Assembly: GCA_949825025.1 (NCBI GenBank)
Contig: OX463785.1
Location: 12,959,971-13,023,970, forward strand
Origin: Siphlonurus alternatus
Taxonomy: Eukaryota > Arthropoda > Insecta > Ephemeroptera > Siphlonuridae
Reading direction: 5' to 3'
DNA length: 64,000 nucleotides
In this document: one piece after another, positions 48,936 through 61,105 of the stretch
Layout: each line of letters opens with the position of its first letter
How positions within the stretch are numbered: position 1 is the stretch's first letter
Translations under genes and position numbers: made by a program
Notes under the pieces: generated by a model
Database searches by the model: none
What the model saw: only the letters and a program-made list of their open reading frames with translations
Told to the model about the DNA's origin: nothing

Positions 48936-48960
48936 ACCCTGTCATTGGTTCAATGCCTTC
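48720..48960. promoter_or_regulatory. GC-rich island with CTCF-core motif and hairpin
   Basis: The most GC-rich stretch of the window after 42712-42860. GCGCCAGCT (48846-48854) pairs perfectly with AGCTGGCGC (48876-48884) around a 21-nt loop. In the loop AGGTGGCGC (48859-48867) is the core recognised by Drosophila CTCF. An insulator, promoter or conserved element would fit, as would an exon. Confidence 0.35.
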
Positions 48961-49498
48961 CTTTTTTTATTTTCTCTACCTGTCAACTACTTGTTTAATT
49001 TTTATTTGTATTTTACATATATCATAGTTTTAAATGACATGCGCATATTATTGACATTAATTTTTTTATACTGAAAAATAATTTATAATGTAAAACAAAT
49101 TGTAATTTATTGTAAATTTTTAAAATTTCCATAAATATGTTTCTGCATTTATTTATTTATTAAAATTTATTATTTTTAAATTGCTAGCGTAATATTCTTA
49201 AAATTAAATCAAAGTTTTGAGGCAGAGTTATTAGTAAATATATCGAAAATTTGAGTTTGAATGAAATTAAGTATATAACACCAGTATCATCTCGCATTTT
49301 ACTTATGACGAAAATAAGTAGATAATTTTGACTACAGAATTAAGGTACTGTAAAATTATATGAACTCAAATTTAAGTAGATGTGATATAGATAAATAACA
49401 GTGATATATACGAAGTTGTTTAAACATTTTTGAACATTTATTTTTACTCGGAAAGAAAAAAGGTATAAGATGATTATATTATTGGATGTAGGAATGAT
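48961..49498. other. AT-rich spacer
   Basis: Nothing supported. Confidence 0.6.
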
Positions 49499-49740
49499 TG
49501 GCAAAATAAGCACTAAACCAATACCTTATTGATTAGCATGAGTTTACTTAGACTCGAACCCTCGTCTCTTGACCCCAGAGTCATATCATTAGCGAGAATT
49601 TTTAGATCACGTCAAAGAGTGGCAAAATATACAGTAAACGAATGTTATATTGAGTGGCATAAGGTCATGAAGACTCGAACCCTAGCTAGTCCCTTGAGAG
49701 AATCCCCTTGGGTCATACATGTAATGAGAAGCGTGCACAA
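49499..49740 (-). repeat. Tandem pair of ~121-bp tRNA-like units
   Basis: Units begin TGGCAAAATA at 49499 and 49619. Each contains AGACTCGAACCCT (about 49549 and 49676), which on the minus strand is AGGGTTCGAGTCT, a near-perfect T-arm/B-box. The first unit also reads GCTAATGATATGACTCTGGG and GTCAAGAGA like a D-arm and anticodon arm. The units differ inside but align throughout. This looks like a dimeric tRNA-derived SINE or duplicated tRNA relics. A 106-codon open frame across it is not taken as a gene. Confidence 0.55.
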
Positions 49741-50600
49741 GTATACGCAGTCACGGGTACTTGCCTGCATACGACTCTTCACCATGCGTGACAACCAAGT
49801 TAAACAGACAGGTGACTCGAGTCAACACCATCTGTTGACAGGTTTGTAAACTAAGGTAAACAAATTTCATAAACAAGATAAAAAATGTCATATAAGTATC
49901 AGATTTGTATGTAATTAAATTTCTAGTACAAAATGTGTGATATTTTCATTATTAGGTAACCTGTATGTTTTATATATATATTTTTTTTAATGTATAAGTT
50001 ATTCTTTACTATTTAAATGCTTATACTACTTTTAAACTACTTGTATCATTATGATAGTACATACTAGTGCAAATGTAATTATAAATTTTGCTCCACCATA
50101 TTTGGATATGATTTGTTGCATAATTCACAAGAGCATAAAAACAGTTCAAAATAAATTATTAATATTTATTTTATGATAATACAAAATTCTAAATATATAT
50201 TTGTGGTTTCAATAAACTCAAGCTTTCAAAAAAAAATATATATATATAATATTTCATAATTATATTTATAATTAAACGAGATTCAAGAAAATATTACACA
50301 GATGGTGAAAATTCTCAGTAACCCTGCATGGTTAGTGTCATTAAATTATACTGAAGTTAATCGTGGTTATCGAGAAGCCTACATGGTTACGTACCTTAGT
50401 GAATTGCATCCAAAATTAATAAAATTATTTTTGTCTAAGAATATACTTTTGAAAATTTCTCTTAAAACAAAAATACGTATATATAATTATATATATAAAA
50501 ATATATCTACCATATACATATATAGTATAGGGGGGTCAGTGTTAGGAATTGTTGTTTTTCATATAAGCGTTGGTCTGTAGTGCGTTCTATACACTCGGGC
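49741..50600. other. AT-rich spacer
   Basis: Nothing firm. A 92-codon frame at 50302-50580 on the plus strand starts with ATG and is Ile/Tyr-rich; chance is likely. Confidence 0.4.
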
Positions 50601-50640
50601 AGTCGCCACACCACTATACCACCATTCTGGCAGTTCTATT
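50601..50640 (-). repeat. tRNA A-box-like fragment
   Basis: On the minus strand TGGTATAGTGG (50621-50611) matches the A-box consensus TRGYNNANNGG at every fixed position, and TGGCGACTGCCCGAGTG follows. No B-box was found at tRNA spacing, so it is noted as a possible SINE head only. Confidence 0.25.
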
Positions 50641-52628
50641 ACATGCATGGTGATTTTCGCTTAACAATTACACCGGTGCAAACATCTCTCCCTCCTCCTA
50701 CTACTCTTTTGCCCAGCCATGTCCACTATATACTAAATTAAATTTCTTTTTTCACGCTATGTTAATTCTTAATGTTTTAAAAACTCACTTAAACTTTACT
50801 TTTATTTGAAAATTGTTCTCTTTTTTTTTATATAATATTCCACCCCCCTTCTCTCTTTTTGTATAGTACATTCAGATGTTTTTTGGTCACTAATTTATTT
50901 TATAAAAATGTTGTTTTGTTTTATATATTAAAAAATAATATGTATGTTTAACATAAAAACAAGTACATTGTTTTAAAATTAATGATGCATTTTAATTAAA
51001 ATACATTAAAAAAAGATGTGTGTAATTTAAATTATTTTATAGATATGTATAACATAGAATTTGTATTGAAATATTTTATATTTTGCCCAAGAGACCTATT
51101 TCAATTTATTTCAAAATACCTGATAAGAAAATTAATTTTTATAATTTGTGATCACAATTTTTGTATATATTATTAGAGTAAAAGTATTCAATTTCTTTAA
51201 TTTAATATAAAAAAGAGGGGGAAAAGTTTTCAATTTACAGAAAACGTACCATTTTTGTAAAAAAAATTCAACTGTTTTAATTAATGCTTATCAATTATTC
51301 TGAGCACATGAATTGCTATGATAAATATTGTCAATTAAAAAAGATAAGAAAAATATAAAGAAAAAGAGAGAAAGTAAAGAAAAAGACATAAAATATATTA
51401 AACGTATCACTTTATATATTTTTATTATTATAGTTTTTCTACACATTTTTTTTTTCTTTAGAGTTTTTTTGAAGTTAAAGAGAGTTTTCATGCAAATGAA
51501 GAAGAAGGCAAAGTAAATTAAGACAAGGCAACAAAAATAACGAGCCGATCCCGTGACTTGAAAGGAAATAGGGTTACAGCACCAGAAGGTATAGCAGCAG
51601 CCAGCTACCACACCAAGCCAGTGGTAGAGAATAATATATACCCTTTACTTTAACTAGTACACGCTTAAATAAATAAAATGAGATACGTTCATTTCAACTT
51701 CCTCCCCCTTCCATATATACGTCTAACTCTTACTGACTTAATCTAATCAAAGCTTATGTAGACCTCGATTCTACCCCCTTAGTTTCCCTTCTACTTTTTT
51801 TTTTTCTTTTTAACTTTTGCTAAACAGTAAATATACAAACAAAGTTAATACCTTTTTCCTCTTTCTCTCTCTTTCTGTCTAACCTCATGGATTTTTTATG
51901 TTAATTGAATTATCCTGATTCTAAAATTTTAAAACTGATTAGTAAATATTCTATAAATACTAATTGTACATTATAAAATTTTAATAAGAATTGTTTTAAT
52001 GAATAATAATTTGATACATATGTATGTACATATGTTATAATTATGTTAATTGATATATAGTACTTAAATTTGTAAAATTTAGTATAGTATATCAGTTATA
52101 TTTGAATGAAATAATTGTTTTAGCTACCTAAATTTATACTCTTTTTTAATATTTTTTTTTATTTGTGTGCCATGATAAAAGAAAAGAAAATAAATTTAAT
52201 ATCAATTTTATTCCATTTTAAAAATATATCAATCTCTCTCTGTAAATTATTTAATATAATGTATCATTCTATTAGGGAGTTGTATGTCATTGTATATTGT
52301 TTACTGTACTTTTGTAAGGAAATCTTATTTTATAGGAGGCTGAGCAACACTATCACAGCATACTTAATTAACACAGGATGAGTGCAACCATGAGTCATAG
52401 ACACAAATTTGCATGCAGGCAAAACTTACAATAGTATATTACATTATAAGTTAAAAATTGAAGAAAAAAAAAGGTAAACAAATTTTGAAATTTGTAAACT
52501 TCATAGCTAACTTCAGAATTTTATATTTTTCACTAATTAATTTAATGTATTTTTTTTATATTTTTAATGTGTTTTTTTAATACACTAAGGCATTGCTGCA
52601 GCTCCAAAATGCAAGAGGGACTATACAG
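50641..52628. other. AT-rich spacer
   Basis: Pyrimidine-rich patches at 50680-50720 and 51690-51890 and a purine-rich run at about 51325-51400. No gene supported; Lys-rich and Phe-rich frames at 51291-51611 mirror each other across these runs. Confidence 0.5.
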
Positions 52629-52948
52629 TGGAGTATTGACCTCAATTTTTTTTTTATTGCAGAAATGGATAGAGGGTGCAAAGTTATGCTACCCTGATTT
52701 TTTTCAGATTTTTTAGAGACCGGGAGCTATTTTTAAAAAATTATTGAATGTTCTTTTTGTGACGTCACGAGACGCCGCTCCTTAAGAAAAAGAAAGGACT
52801 TGCCGCCGCGTGACGTCACAAAAAGGAATTTCAATAATTTTTTAAAAATACTTCCCGGGCTCTAAAAAATCGGAAAAAATCAGGGTAGCATAACTTTACA
52901 CCCTCTATCCATTTCTGCAATAAAAAAAAATTGAGGACAATACTCCGT
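52629..52948. mobile_element. MITE family A, copy 4
   Basis: Outer ends TGGAGTATTGACCTCAA and TTGAGGACAATACTCCG are a variant of copies 1 and 3. Both TGACGTCACG palindromes are intact in the centre, flanking GAGACGCCGCTCCTTAAG. The central block is the reverse complement of that of copy 5, as expected when a near-palindrome is read in either direction. Confidence 0.9.
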
Positions 52949-53829
52949 TGTAAAACTAAAAATATTTTTTTAAAAAATTACATTTGAATTATAACCATAT
53001 ACATAAAAAGCTTTTTCAAATCATATAATGACATAAATACAAGTTAAAAGTGTTTAAATACATAAAACCAAATCAACAAACATATAAATATTTAAAGTTT
53101 ATTATAAACGTAATTTAAAATTAAGAATAAGTTTTATACATAGCGTGTATTTTAGCAAGCAAAAAGTATTAACGATTTGTAGACGTTTTAGTTTGACAGA
53201 AAGACTTAGTATATATATATAGTACTGAGGTATATAATATATTTTTGTGTACTGGTGCGTTCTAGGTAGTACGTGATGGTACGGGTTAACATGAAGAACA
53301 TTATGCTGTTATTGTGTAACCTATATGCTATACATCAGTACATATACACATAATAATAATAGTACACTGCATGATGTACTTAGTTAGTACTTATAACATG
53401 TACATCATAAGATATCGTTTAATCATTTTATATATTATACAAGCTGCTGCTGCATGACTTGTATAATGAGTTATGAATATAATTATTATAATATTTAATG
53501 AGATATAATAAACTTTATAAAATATTATTAATAATATTTTAAGTATGATTGATTTTTATTATATATAATAAATCATAACTATACATATACATGTAAGAGA
53601 ACTAAGAGAAGATATTTAAAATGTTGGTAAATAATCTTTTATTGGAATGTAATAGTTTAACTTGTTGATAAATTATTTGCTGTCAAGAATAAATAGTACT
53701 GTATTTAAAAGTATACACCTAAATAAACCACGAATTTTAACCCCATATGTTCAAGTCATCACACCTGCATGTGTAGATTTTGTGACATCGTCAATAAACT
53801 GTAGGGATAACGTTTGAGGTATCCCAAGT
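52949..53829. other. AT-rich spacer
   Basis: Nothing supported. Confidence 0.6.
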
Positions 53830-53991
53830 TGTACCGAAGGTGGTTTAAAAAGTCCTTATAATTGACGTCATAAAAGACGTTTGACATAAAGTTAGGAGTG
53901 ATAAAAGAAGCGCATTGACTGGTCTTCACTTTACAAATTCAATGCCGATACGACGTAAACAACAAGACACTTTTAAACCCCCTTCAGTACA
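53830..53991. mobile_element. Short foldback MITE (family H)
   Basis: TGTACCGAAGGTGGTTTAAA (then AAGT) at the left pairs with the complement of ACTTTTAAACCCCCTTCAGT (then ACA) at the right, about 23 bp with three differences. The 162-bp unit has no ORF. One TGACGTCA lies inside at about 53861 and another outside at about 54033. Single copy here. Confidence 0.65.
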
Positions 53992-54472
53992 CCAAAATCA
54001 CTCCTGCTTTGTTTGTATATAGTTGATTGCGCTGACGTCATGCCCCTGTAAGTTAGGCTGCCCTATGTAGGACCAGAATGAACAGACTAGTATATAAACA
54101 AATCATGTGTTGATTTTTTTTTTCCACTTTATTAAACAAAACAAATCAGGTTTAAAAAATTCTAAAAATACGCCAATAAACGATAGATAGTATAAAAAAA
54201 GCCCATCATTATAGAACAATTAAAACTATTTTTTTCTATTTATTTTTGTCATTTCTCCTATCTAATGCCATAATAGTTGGACCTCCACTTTCTCTTTTCT
54301 ACCCTCCTGACCGTCCGTATACCTGCAATGCTATGCTATTTTCCCTCGTAAACAAAATCAGCAAACAACTCTATATACGTTAGTCTATAGACATGATGAA
54401 CCAAAACACTTGATATTGATAGACTGGTTGCTCTTCTTAAAATTTCAAAATTACATATCTTTCTCTTGGAGC
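53992..54472. other. Spacer
   Basis: Nothing supported beyond the TGACGTCA at about 54033. Confidence 0.5.
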
Positions 54473-54661
54473 TACAGTCATATTAATTTCATATTCCCAC
54501 CGGAAGTAGCCGGAAGTGAGAGGTTTCTGGCCTTCCTATTAGTATTTACATATTAAAATTTTGTCTTCAGTTTTTTTTCAAGACTCAGATTTGAACAAGA
54601 TGACCAAAAACCTTTTACTTCCGGCTACTTCCAGCAGGAATATCAAATAAATTTGACTGTA
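54473..54661. mobile_element. MITE family B, copy 3
   Basis: Starts TACAGTCATATTAATTT then CCGGAAGTAGCCGGAAGTG, and ends with ACTTCCGGCTACTTCCAGC then AAATTTGACTGTA. The inverted ends TACAGTCA/TGACTGTA are exact here, the best definition of the family's termini. Confidence 0.9.
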
Positions 54662-56819
54662 CAGCTCAAGCAAGTGAGGCAGAAATAAAGTTCGTGTTGT
54701 CCAGAGGTATCATGGGTATATACTTATATATAGTTGTATTCGTAGGGAGTTTTCTAACGAAACGAACAATAGATTTTTAAACAAATTCACGTGAATTCTG
54801 TTTGTTTTTAAGTTAGAAGAAGAGGAATTAATTAAGAATTACCTCCCTCATTCATCCTCCTCTTATCACTGTCTCAATATTTTCTGATTCATTCATTATA
54901 GCTCAAACTGCATACTAATAATAAAAAAATACTGCCAAAATCTTTATTTATCATGTTAATACTTTGGAATTATTTATTACATTTTAGTAAATTAAAATGT
55001 ATTTTTTTTTTACTCTCGTTATACTTTTCAACGTTATTATTACGTACATTAAAATAGAAGACATTAATTATTAATACCATACTTCTTATTGCGTGACTCC
55101 AGCTTAGTGTTTTACTAATTACGCGAGTGAAATTGCAGTTATACGATAACAAATTAGACCAAAGCTTGCTAAAATATAATAATATATAAATAAAGCAAAA
55201 GTATATTATAAACTTCTCTCCAGTATATATCCTCCTTCTGCTTGTTATAAGGTACAATTACAATAGAGTTTGAAAATTATTAATATCTTTTGTACTTTCT
55301 GCTTATAAAGTTTTGTCTATTTATCAACTGATATTATTACTATATATATATATAATAAAACTTTGTAATATCATGTAATATGTTACATACAAATGTTACT
55401 TTTCCCAGAGAAGTATTAGTAGAATCATATTTTTACTAAACTTAAATTTAGATTATAATCAACTTTAAATTTAATATGAATTGTAAAGTAAACATATTAA
55501 TTGGAATTATTTATTATATTTCATTATATTTTTATAATTTACAGTGAATTGCTTTTTATATATTTAAAGCAAATAATATTTTAAAGTCTTCCCATACAGT
55601 TTATAAATATATTTTGTTACAATATTTTTAAATTGTAAAATTGCAAAATATAAATAATGTAAAAATCAAGCATTCTTTTATAATTTATTAACATTAACAA
55701 TATGATTTCAGCCGGTGTGGGGCGTTCTATGTCTACTGCAACTCTTGTAATTAAATGTAACTTGAAATTAAATGTCAACCATGTCAATGGTTTCAAATTC
55801 ATAAATTAAAAAATTAAAACATGACATTTGCAGATGATTTAATAAAAAAAAATTGCATTAAATTAAAATTCCCTCGCACTAATAATTTCAATTCTATTGA
55901 ATTTGATTTAACGTATAGTACATAATACATGTTATAAGATATCTAAGATACAGAATTATATATATAATTTAATATCAAAATTCAATCTAAGCTTAAATAT
56001 ACAATATATATTGTAATGATAATATGGTTCAGTTTTGATTAATTTCACAGTAGAGATAATAGTTAGAAATTGCGTTTACACTAAAATAATACCAGCTGCG
56101 TGTGATATTTTGACTGCTATTGTTTAAAATACAAAATCCTTTTGAACTTAAGGTTTATATTTCAATCAATTAACATTATAAATCAACTGTAAATCTACTT
56201 ATACATGAACTTTAGCTGCGTGTCTACTAGAGATTGAACGTTCCTCATCGTGCTTGTTATTTCTAGATACATTTCATCTTCGTAACCATCTCACATAATA
56301 TATAACCCCCCCATCGTATATTAGTTAGCTACTTGGTCGACGACGCTGTTATGATTCTATATTATACTCTTCAATAAATATTATTGATGTAAGTGAAAAT
56401 TTAATCAAATATATACCAGCTGCTCTCTACTGTACAATATGTTCTGTAACTTAAAATGGTGAACTGTATTATTGAGGTTTTTTGTTGCTTTTAAGAATAG
56501 GTATATTAAGGTGACGTTAATGTTTAAATAGAACTCGCTTTTTAAAATTTAAAACCAATCACTCCAATCAGTATACTTACTGAACATTTCATAGCCCGAG
56601 CAAACTGATTTGTCTGACATTGATACATTATTATTATTATTTGACTAATAAAATTAAATCGTGAATGAAGTATTTTAGTTAAGAGAGCATTTTGAGATGG
56701 AAAAAATATTTAATTTCAAGTAATTTGTAATTTCACATTGTAAAATACGGAGAGTATATATTTATATATATTAAATAGCATTAGAAATAATAATTAATTT
56801 TCTAACAAATTTTAACTAT
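54662..56819. other. AT-rich spacer
   Basis: No gene supported. A 61-codon minus-strand frame at 55617-55802 contains a mixed-composition stretch reading ITRVAVDIERPTPAEI, possibly a decayed coding fragment, but nothing confirms it. Confidence 0.4.
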
Positions 56820-57139
56820 AATGTAGTATTGTCCTCAATTTTTTTATTGCAGAAATGGATAGAGGGTTCAAAGTTATGCTACCCTGATTTTTTTCAGATT
56901 TTTTTGAGACCTGGAACTATTTTTAAAAAATTATTGAAAGTCCTTTTTGTGACGTCACGCGGCGGCAAGTCCTATCTTTTTCTTAAGGAGCGGCGTCTCG
57001 TGACGTCACGAAAAGGACTTTAAATAATTTTTTAAAAATAGTTCCCGGGCTCTAAAAAATCTAAAAAAAATCAGGGTAGCATAACTTTGCACCCTCTATC
57101 CATTTCTGCAATAAAAAAAATTGAGGACAATACTCTATT
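56820..57139. mobile_element. MITE family A, copy 5
   Basis: Outer ends AATGTAGTATTGTCCTCAA and TTGAGGACAATACTCTATT match copy 4 more than copies 1 and 3. Both TGACGTCACG palindromes are intact and pair in the stem. A 64-codon frame inside is a translation of the arm. Confidence 0.9.
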
Positions 57140-60100
57140 CTCTTATTTTTAATATATACTATATAATATTTAAAAATTAATAAAATATTAATTTTAATAA
57201 TTATGATTTATAAAATTTAACATATATTAATTAATGAAATATTTTAAAGTAAAATAAAATTATAATTTAAAATAAGTTTAAATTATGAAGCTACAGCCCT
57301 CCTCCCACCCTCAAATCCCACCCCCCAGAAATATACATGATACTTCAACTTAATTTATCCACTATATATAAAAATCAAAGTAAAGTAATTACAATTCTTG
57401 TTATAAACTGGTCATTTTTTTTATTCTTTTGTTCATGTACTATAAACTCACATAAGAATACATAAGCATATTTTTAATCAAAAGTCATTAAAATAAAAAG
57501 TATACTTGAAAAAGAATTACAAAAAATGACCAACGTCCATATTAATATATTGTAATAATTGTTTATTATAGACACATAAAGTAAGAATAATAACTAATTA
57601 TAAAGCTTTATAATAATGATCATTGAAACAAAAATATAAAGAATACTTATAATTTTTAAAGTCTTATTGTTATTCAAGTATATATACACTTCTTTCTTTT
57701 ATAATATTTCAAAGTCTATCACCTTTTGATAGTCATATATGTACTTAAATCTTTTGTGAATGACAAAGAGAGTAGAAATGTCCGTATCTACTTGTCATTG
57801 TTTCAAAGTACTTGACATCATTGTTGTTACTCAAGATGTATGCTTATCATTAGATACAGGAGCGTTCTAAGAGTAGAAACAAAAGTACCTTCTTGTATGT
57901 CTTCAAAAATAATGATCATTTTTAGACATACTACTTCAAGTTAACAATTTCTTCTTTTTTTTTATTATTATTCTCTCTCTCTCTCTTCAGCAAAAGTGTT
58001 AACCCTACAGCTATAAGGATCATTCTTATATAACTTCTTTTTTTTTTATTATTTTTATTATATGTATAACACATAGTAGATAATAGAAAATATATAGGGG
58101 TTTGTTTGAATGTTTTCTATTCCTTGAGTATAAAAATTATTGTAAAGAAATTTGTATTTAAGGTTGTATGTAAGTGAAATAATTACTGTTGTGTTCTTGG
58201 CAAATATTAAATTAATTTGGTCGTTTAAACAAAATAATTATTTTCTTCAGATATCTGTGTAAAAATTACTTAATATATTTTCAACGGTCAAGTCAATAAA
58301 AATAACACATCTATAAAATAAGAATGTAAAATTCCTTTTAATTATTTGCATATATATGTTGAATAATACGTGTAAAAATTTAGTATTTTTTTAGTGATGT
58401 TGATCACATTATTTGACTGCGTATGTATATAAGAAATTGATTGTATCAATCTTTATTATAATTAAATAATAAACATTATTGAATTCAGTCCATTACAGCA
58501 CTGTTATATGCAGATATTGAGCATTTAATTACTCACGGGAGTATTTCATAAATTAACAGAAATAAATCAGAAAATATTTTACATTTTTTCATATATAATT
58601 TAAAAGCATTAACTTTATACTGAATATTACATAAATGAAAAGAAATATAGCTTAATATGTACATATAAATAACTTACCTTCAAACTTTTTTTTCTCATCC
58701 TTTTTAAAAAAAATACAACTGTTTTTTCATTAATATTATCAAGCCAGATTAAGTATACGAAAAATAAGAACCATACTTTAATTTTCTAAAATAAAAAAAA
58801 TTACATTACGTATATTTATATTTTTTTGTATGTTTTTTTTTATATACATAAATATATCTTGCCCATACCCATACCATTTCATTTTATTAACAATATAAAA
58901 AATTTAAATCTCGTTTGTAAGCATTTGCAAAAAAAAAAAAAAAAAAACATGCATAATTTCTTTTGGTATAGGACGAGGAGAAAAAGTGTATATAGCAACG
59001 AACGGTCGACGTTGGTAGTGGAAAAGCAGAGAAAGAATTGAAGAATGGGTATGGAGGAAAATAGTATGAATTTTTAATTTTAATCGTCCTGCGTTATTCT
59101 ACCAGTACACCAAACCACCCATTCTCTGCTTCTGCACAGGAAGAACTTTATAGGACTGTGAATTAATTATTCTTATTTCATTTCAGTTGGAGAGAAACAG
59201 AAAAATATATATAAAGAGTAAAAAAAAAAGGGGGGAGGAGGAGGAGAAAGCAAGCCTTGGTACAAAAAATAATAAATTTTAGAATTGAGACTTAGAATTT
59301 AAACGGAAATAAAAATTTGTCTCGTTTGTGTTTTTTTTTTTTTTTTAAACATAAAACAGGAAGTATAATGAAAATCAGAAAGGTAAAAAAAAAAGTGTTG
59401 AATTGTGGTAAAGTGGATAAAAGAAATCTGGTGTGTTTTTACTTCACCCTCAAGTTTTGTACTAAGGTACTGTACAGTATAGCGTACATTTTGGTGGTTA
59501 TAATTATTAATAATTGCATGTTCACCTCATAATTGAAGTTGATTTAAAAAATAATATTTCAATAATAATTTTTATTTTTTATTTGACCCTTTAATACCTA
59601 TTTAGTCCTTTATGTTAAAAAGTAAAATAATTCAAAATAAAAAAGACATCATAAATATATAGCAACTATATAAACTTATATTAGCTAAAAAAATCTATTT
59701 AATTTTGTATAATTTTTTTAATGTCAATGACATTTTAACAAATTTGTCAATAATAATTATAATACATTAATAAATACACTACTTAAGACATTAATATTAA
59801 ATAAATATAAACTTCAAAAAATACCATCATGGGATCAAAATAAAAAGCTGTAGTTTATTTATAAAAATGTTATTTATAGTAAAAAGTGTGTACATAAACA
59901 TTTCAAAGTTAGAACTTCTTAAAAAATGTTGTAAAAGAATGTAATATTTAACCAATTTACATAAAAAAAGTAAAGGGAAAATATTTACAAATAAAATGTT
60001 GAAATATGCACTTACTTGTATTACATTTATGAAATATTGCATTATTGTGTGGTGTGAATTACTTTACTGGGTAAAAGCGGTCATAATCCATCTTACATTT

Positions 60101-60241
60101 GCCGCAGCGGTTAAATCATCATACAAACACAATGCCGTACATACAGATATACAGTATGCAGTTTCAGTTTACTTATACATAAAGTCTATTTTCCTATACT
60201 ACAATACATTAAGATAGAATGATTTGTAAAATTCTGTAGTA
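57140..60241. other. AT-rich spacer
   Basis: No gene supported. Contains a short CT tract at about 57975-57987, A runs, a purine-rich run at 59210-59250 and mirrored low-complexity frames. Confidence 0.5.
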
Positions 60242-60502
60242 TTGTTTTCTATAGTCAACTTTCAGGACCCAATGGCTCAGCTCCAAACTATGATAGATTA
60301 TACAAGAAGCAAAGCCAAAGTTTTCAAGACAAAACCATTTCTTTATTTACAACTCTGCAATCTATTTATTTATAAGTTTTTTTATTACAAAACATTTCAC
60401 ACTTTATGGGAAAAACTATTGAATTATGGATTTGACTTTCAAATATATTTTTTTGCATTTAATACAAGTGCAAACTCCCTATTGTTTATAATAATAAAAT
60501 GA
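60242..60502 (+). other. Unrecognised 86-codon open frame
   Basis: The frame follows an acceptor-like TTTTCTATAG and its first half, with FQDPMAQLQTMIDYTRSK, has balanced composition unlike chance AT-rich frames. The second half is Phe/Tyr/Leu-rich. No ATG precedes the balanced part except internally, and no domain was recognised. It could be a decayed exon or transposon piece. Confidence 0.2.
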
Positions 60503-60823
60503 TTCTATTATATGGACAGTACATGAATCGCTAGGCAACCGTATTTTTTTATATATATAAAAATTAGATTATATTAAGACTGATTATATTCTGGAATAAG
60601 TAAAATTAAATATAAATAATATGAGTAAAACTAAAAAAAAAAAATGTTTGCAACAAATCAGATTAATCTTTTACTTAATGTTTTATAGTTTTTGACAACA
60701 TTTTTAATTTAATATGATGAGTTTGGATTTGGAGTAAAAGACAACAAAAAGTAAGCAAAAGATGATTGTTGGAAATTTTAACAAAACTTCAACATAATCA
60801 ATGTACCGAGACCGAAGGAGAAA
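60503..60823. other. AT-rich spacer
   Basis: Nothing supported. Confidence 0.6.
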
Positions 60824-61000
60824 ATGTCCTCTGGGGGTATTATGGTGACAATGTTAATTTTCATTCAGCTGTGTTATCACCAAAGTCTTCTGCTCGTTGT
60901 TTGTAAACAAAGTGATGCTAGCAATATCTGTCCAATGAAAGAAATGGTTGATTTCCTGGTGCAACTAACTTTTTTTTTTTTTTTTTTTTTAAATGAGTGA
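60824..61000 (+). CDS. Short ORF with signal-like N-terminus, unknown
   Basis: An ATG at 60824 opens 58 codons; upstream the frame is open back to about 60782. The peptide begins MSSGGIMVTMLIFIQLCYHQ, then SLLLVVCKQSD, a hydrophobic run of signal-peptide or membrane type, then SNICPMKEMVDFLVQLT. The end is a Phe run encoded by a 20-nt T tract, so the real end may be earlier, at a splice site not identified. Base composition is more balanced than the flanks. No family was recognised. Confidence 0.25.
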   Translation: MSSGGIMVTMLIFIQLCYHQSLLLVVCKQSDASNICPMKEMVDFLVQLTFFFFFFLNE

Positions 61001-61050
61001 TGAAAAGATTGAACCTACAATTAAAGTCTTGGTAGCGTCTCTAGTTCACC

Positions 61051-61105
61051 AATCTCAACTTGGTAGAGCTCATTTCGATACCTTACCAGAAAATGGTTTG
61101 AGTTA
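61051..61105 (+). repeat. tRNA-like A-box and B-box (SINE head)
   Basis: TCTCAACTTGGTAGAGC resembles a tRNA D-arm, and GGTTTGAGTTA 25 nt after GGTAGAGC resembles a B-box with two to three changes. This spacing equals that of real tRNAs. The arms do not fold as a clean cloverleaf, so a SINE head or relic is likelier than a gene. Confidence 0.4.

Noticed and set aside
49529..49849. 106-codon plus-strand ORF
   Set aside because: It crosses two tandem tRNA-like units and starts at a non-ATG codon.
51291..51611. Phe/Lys-rich frames on both strands
   Set aside because: They mirror a purine-rich low-complexity run.
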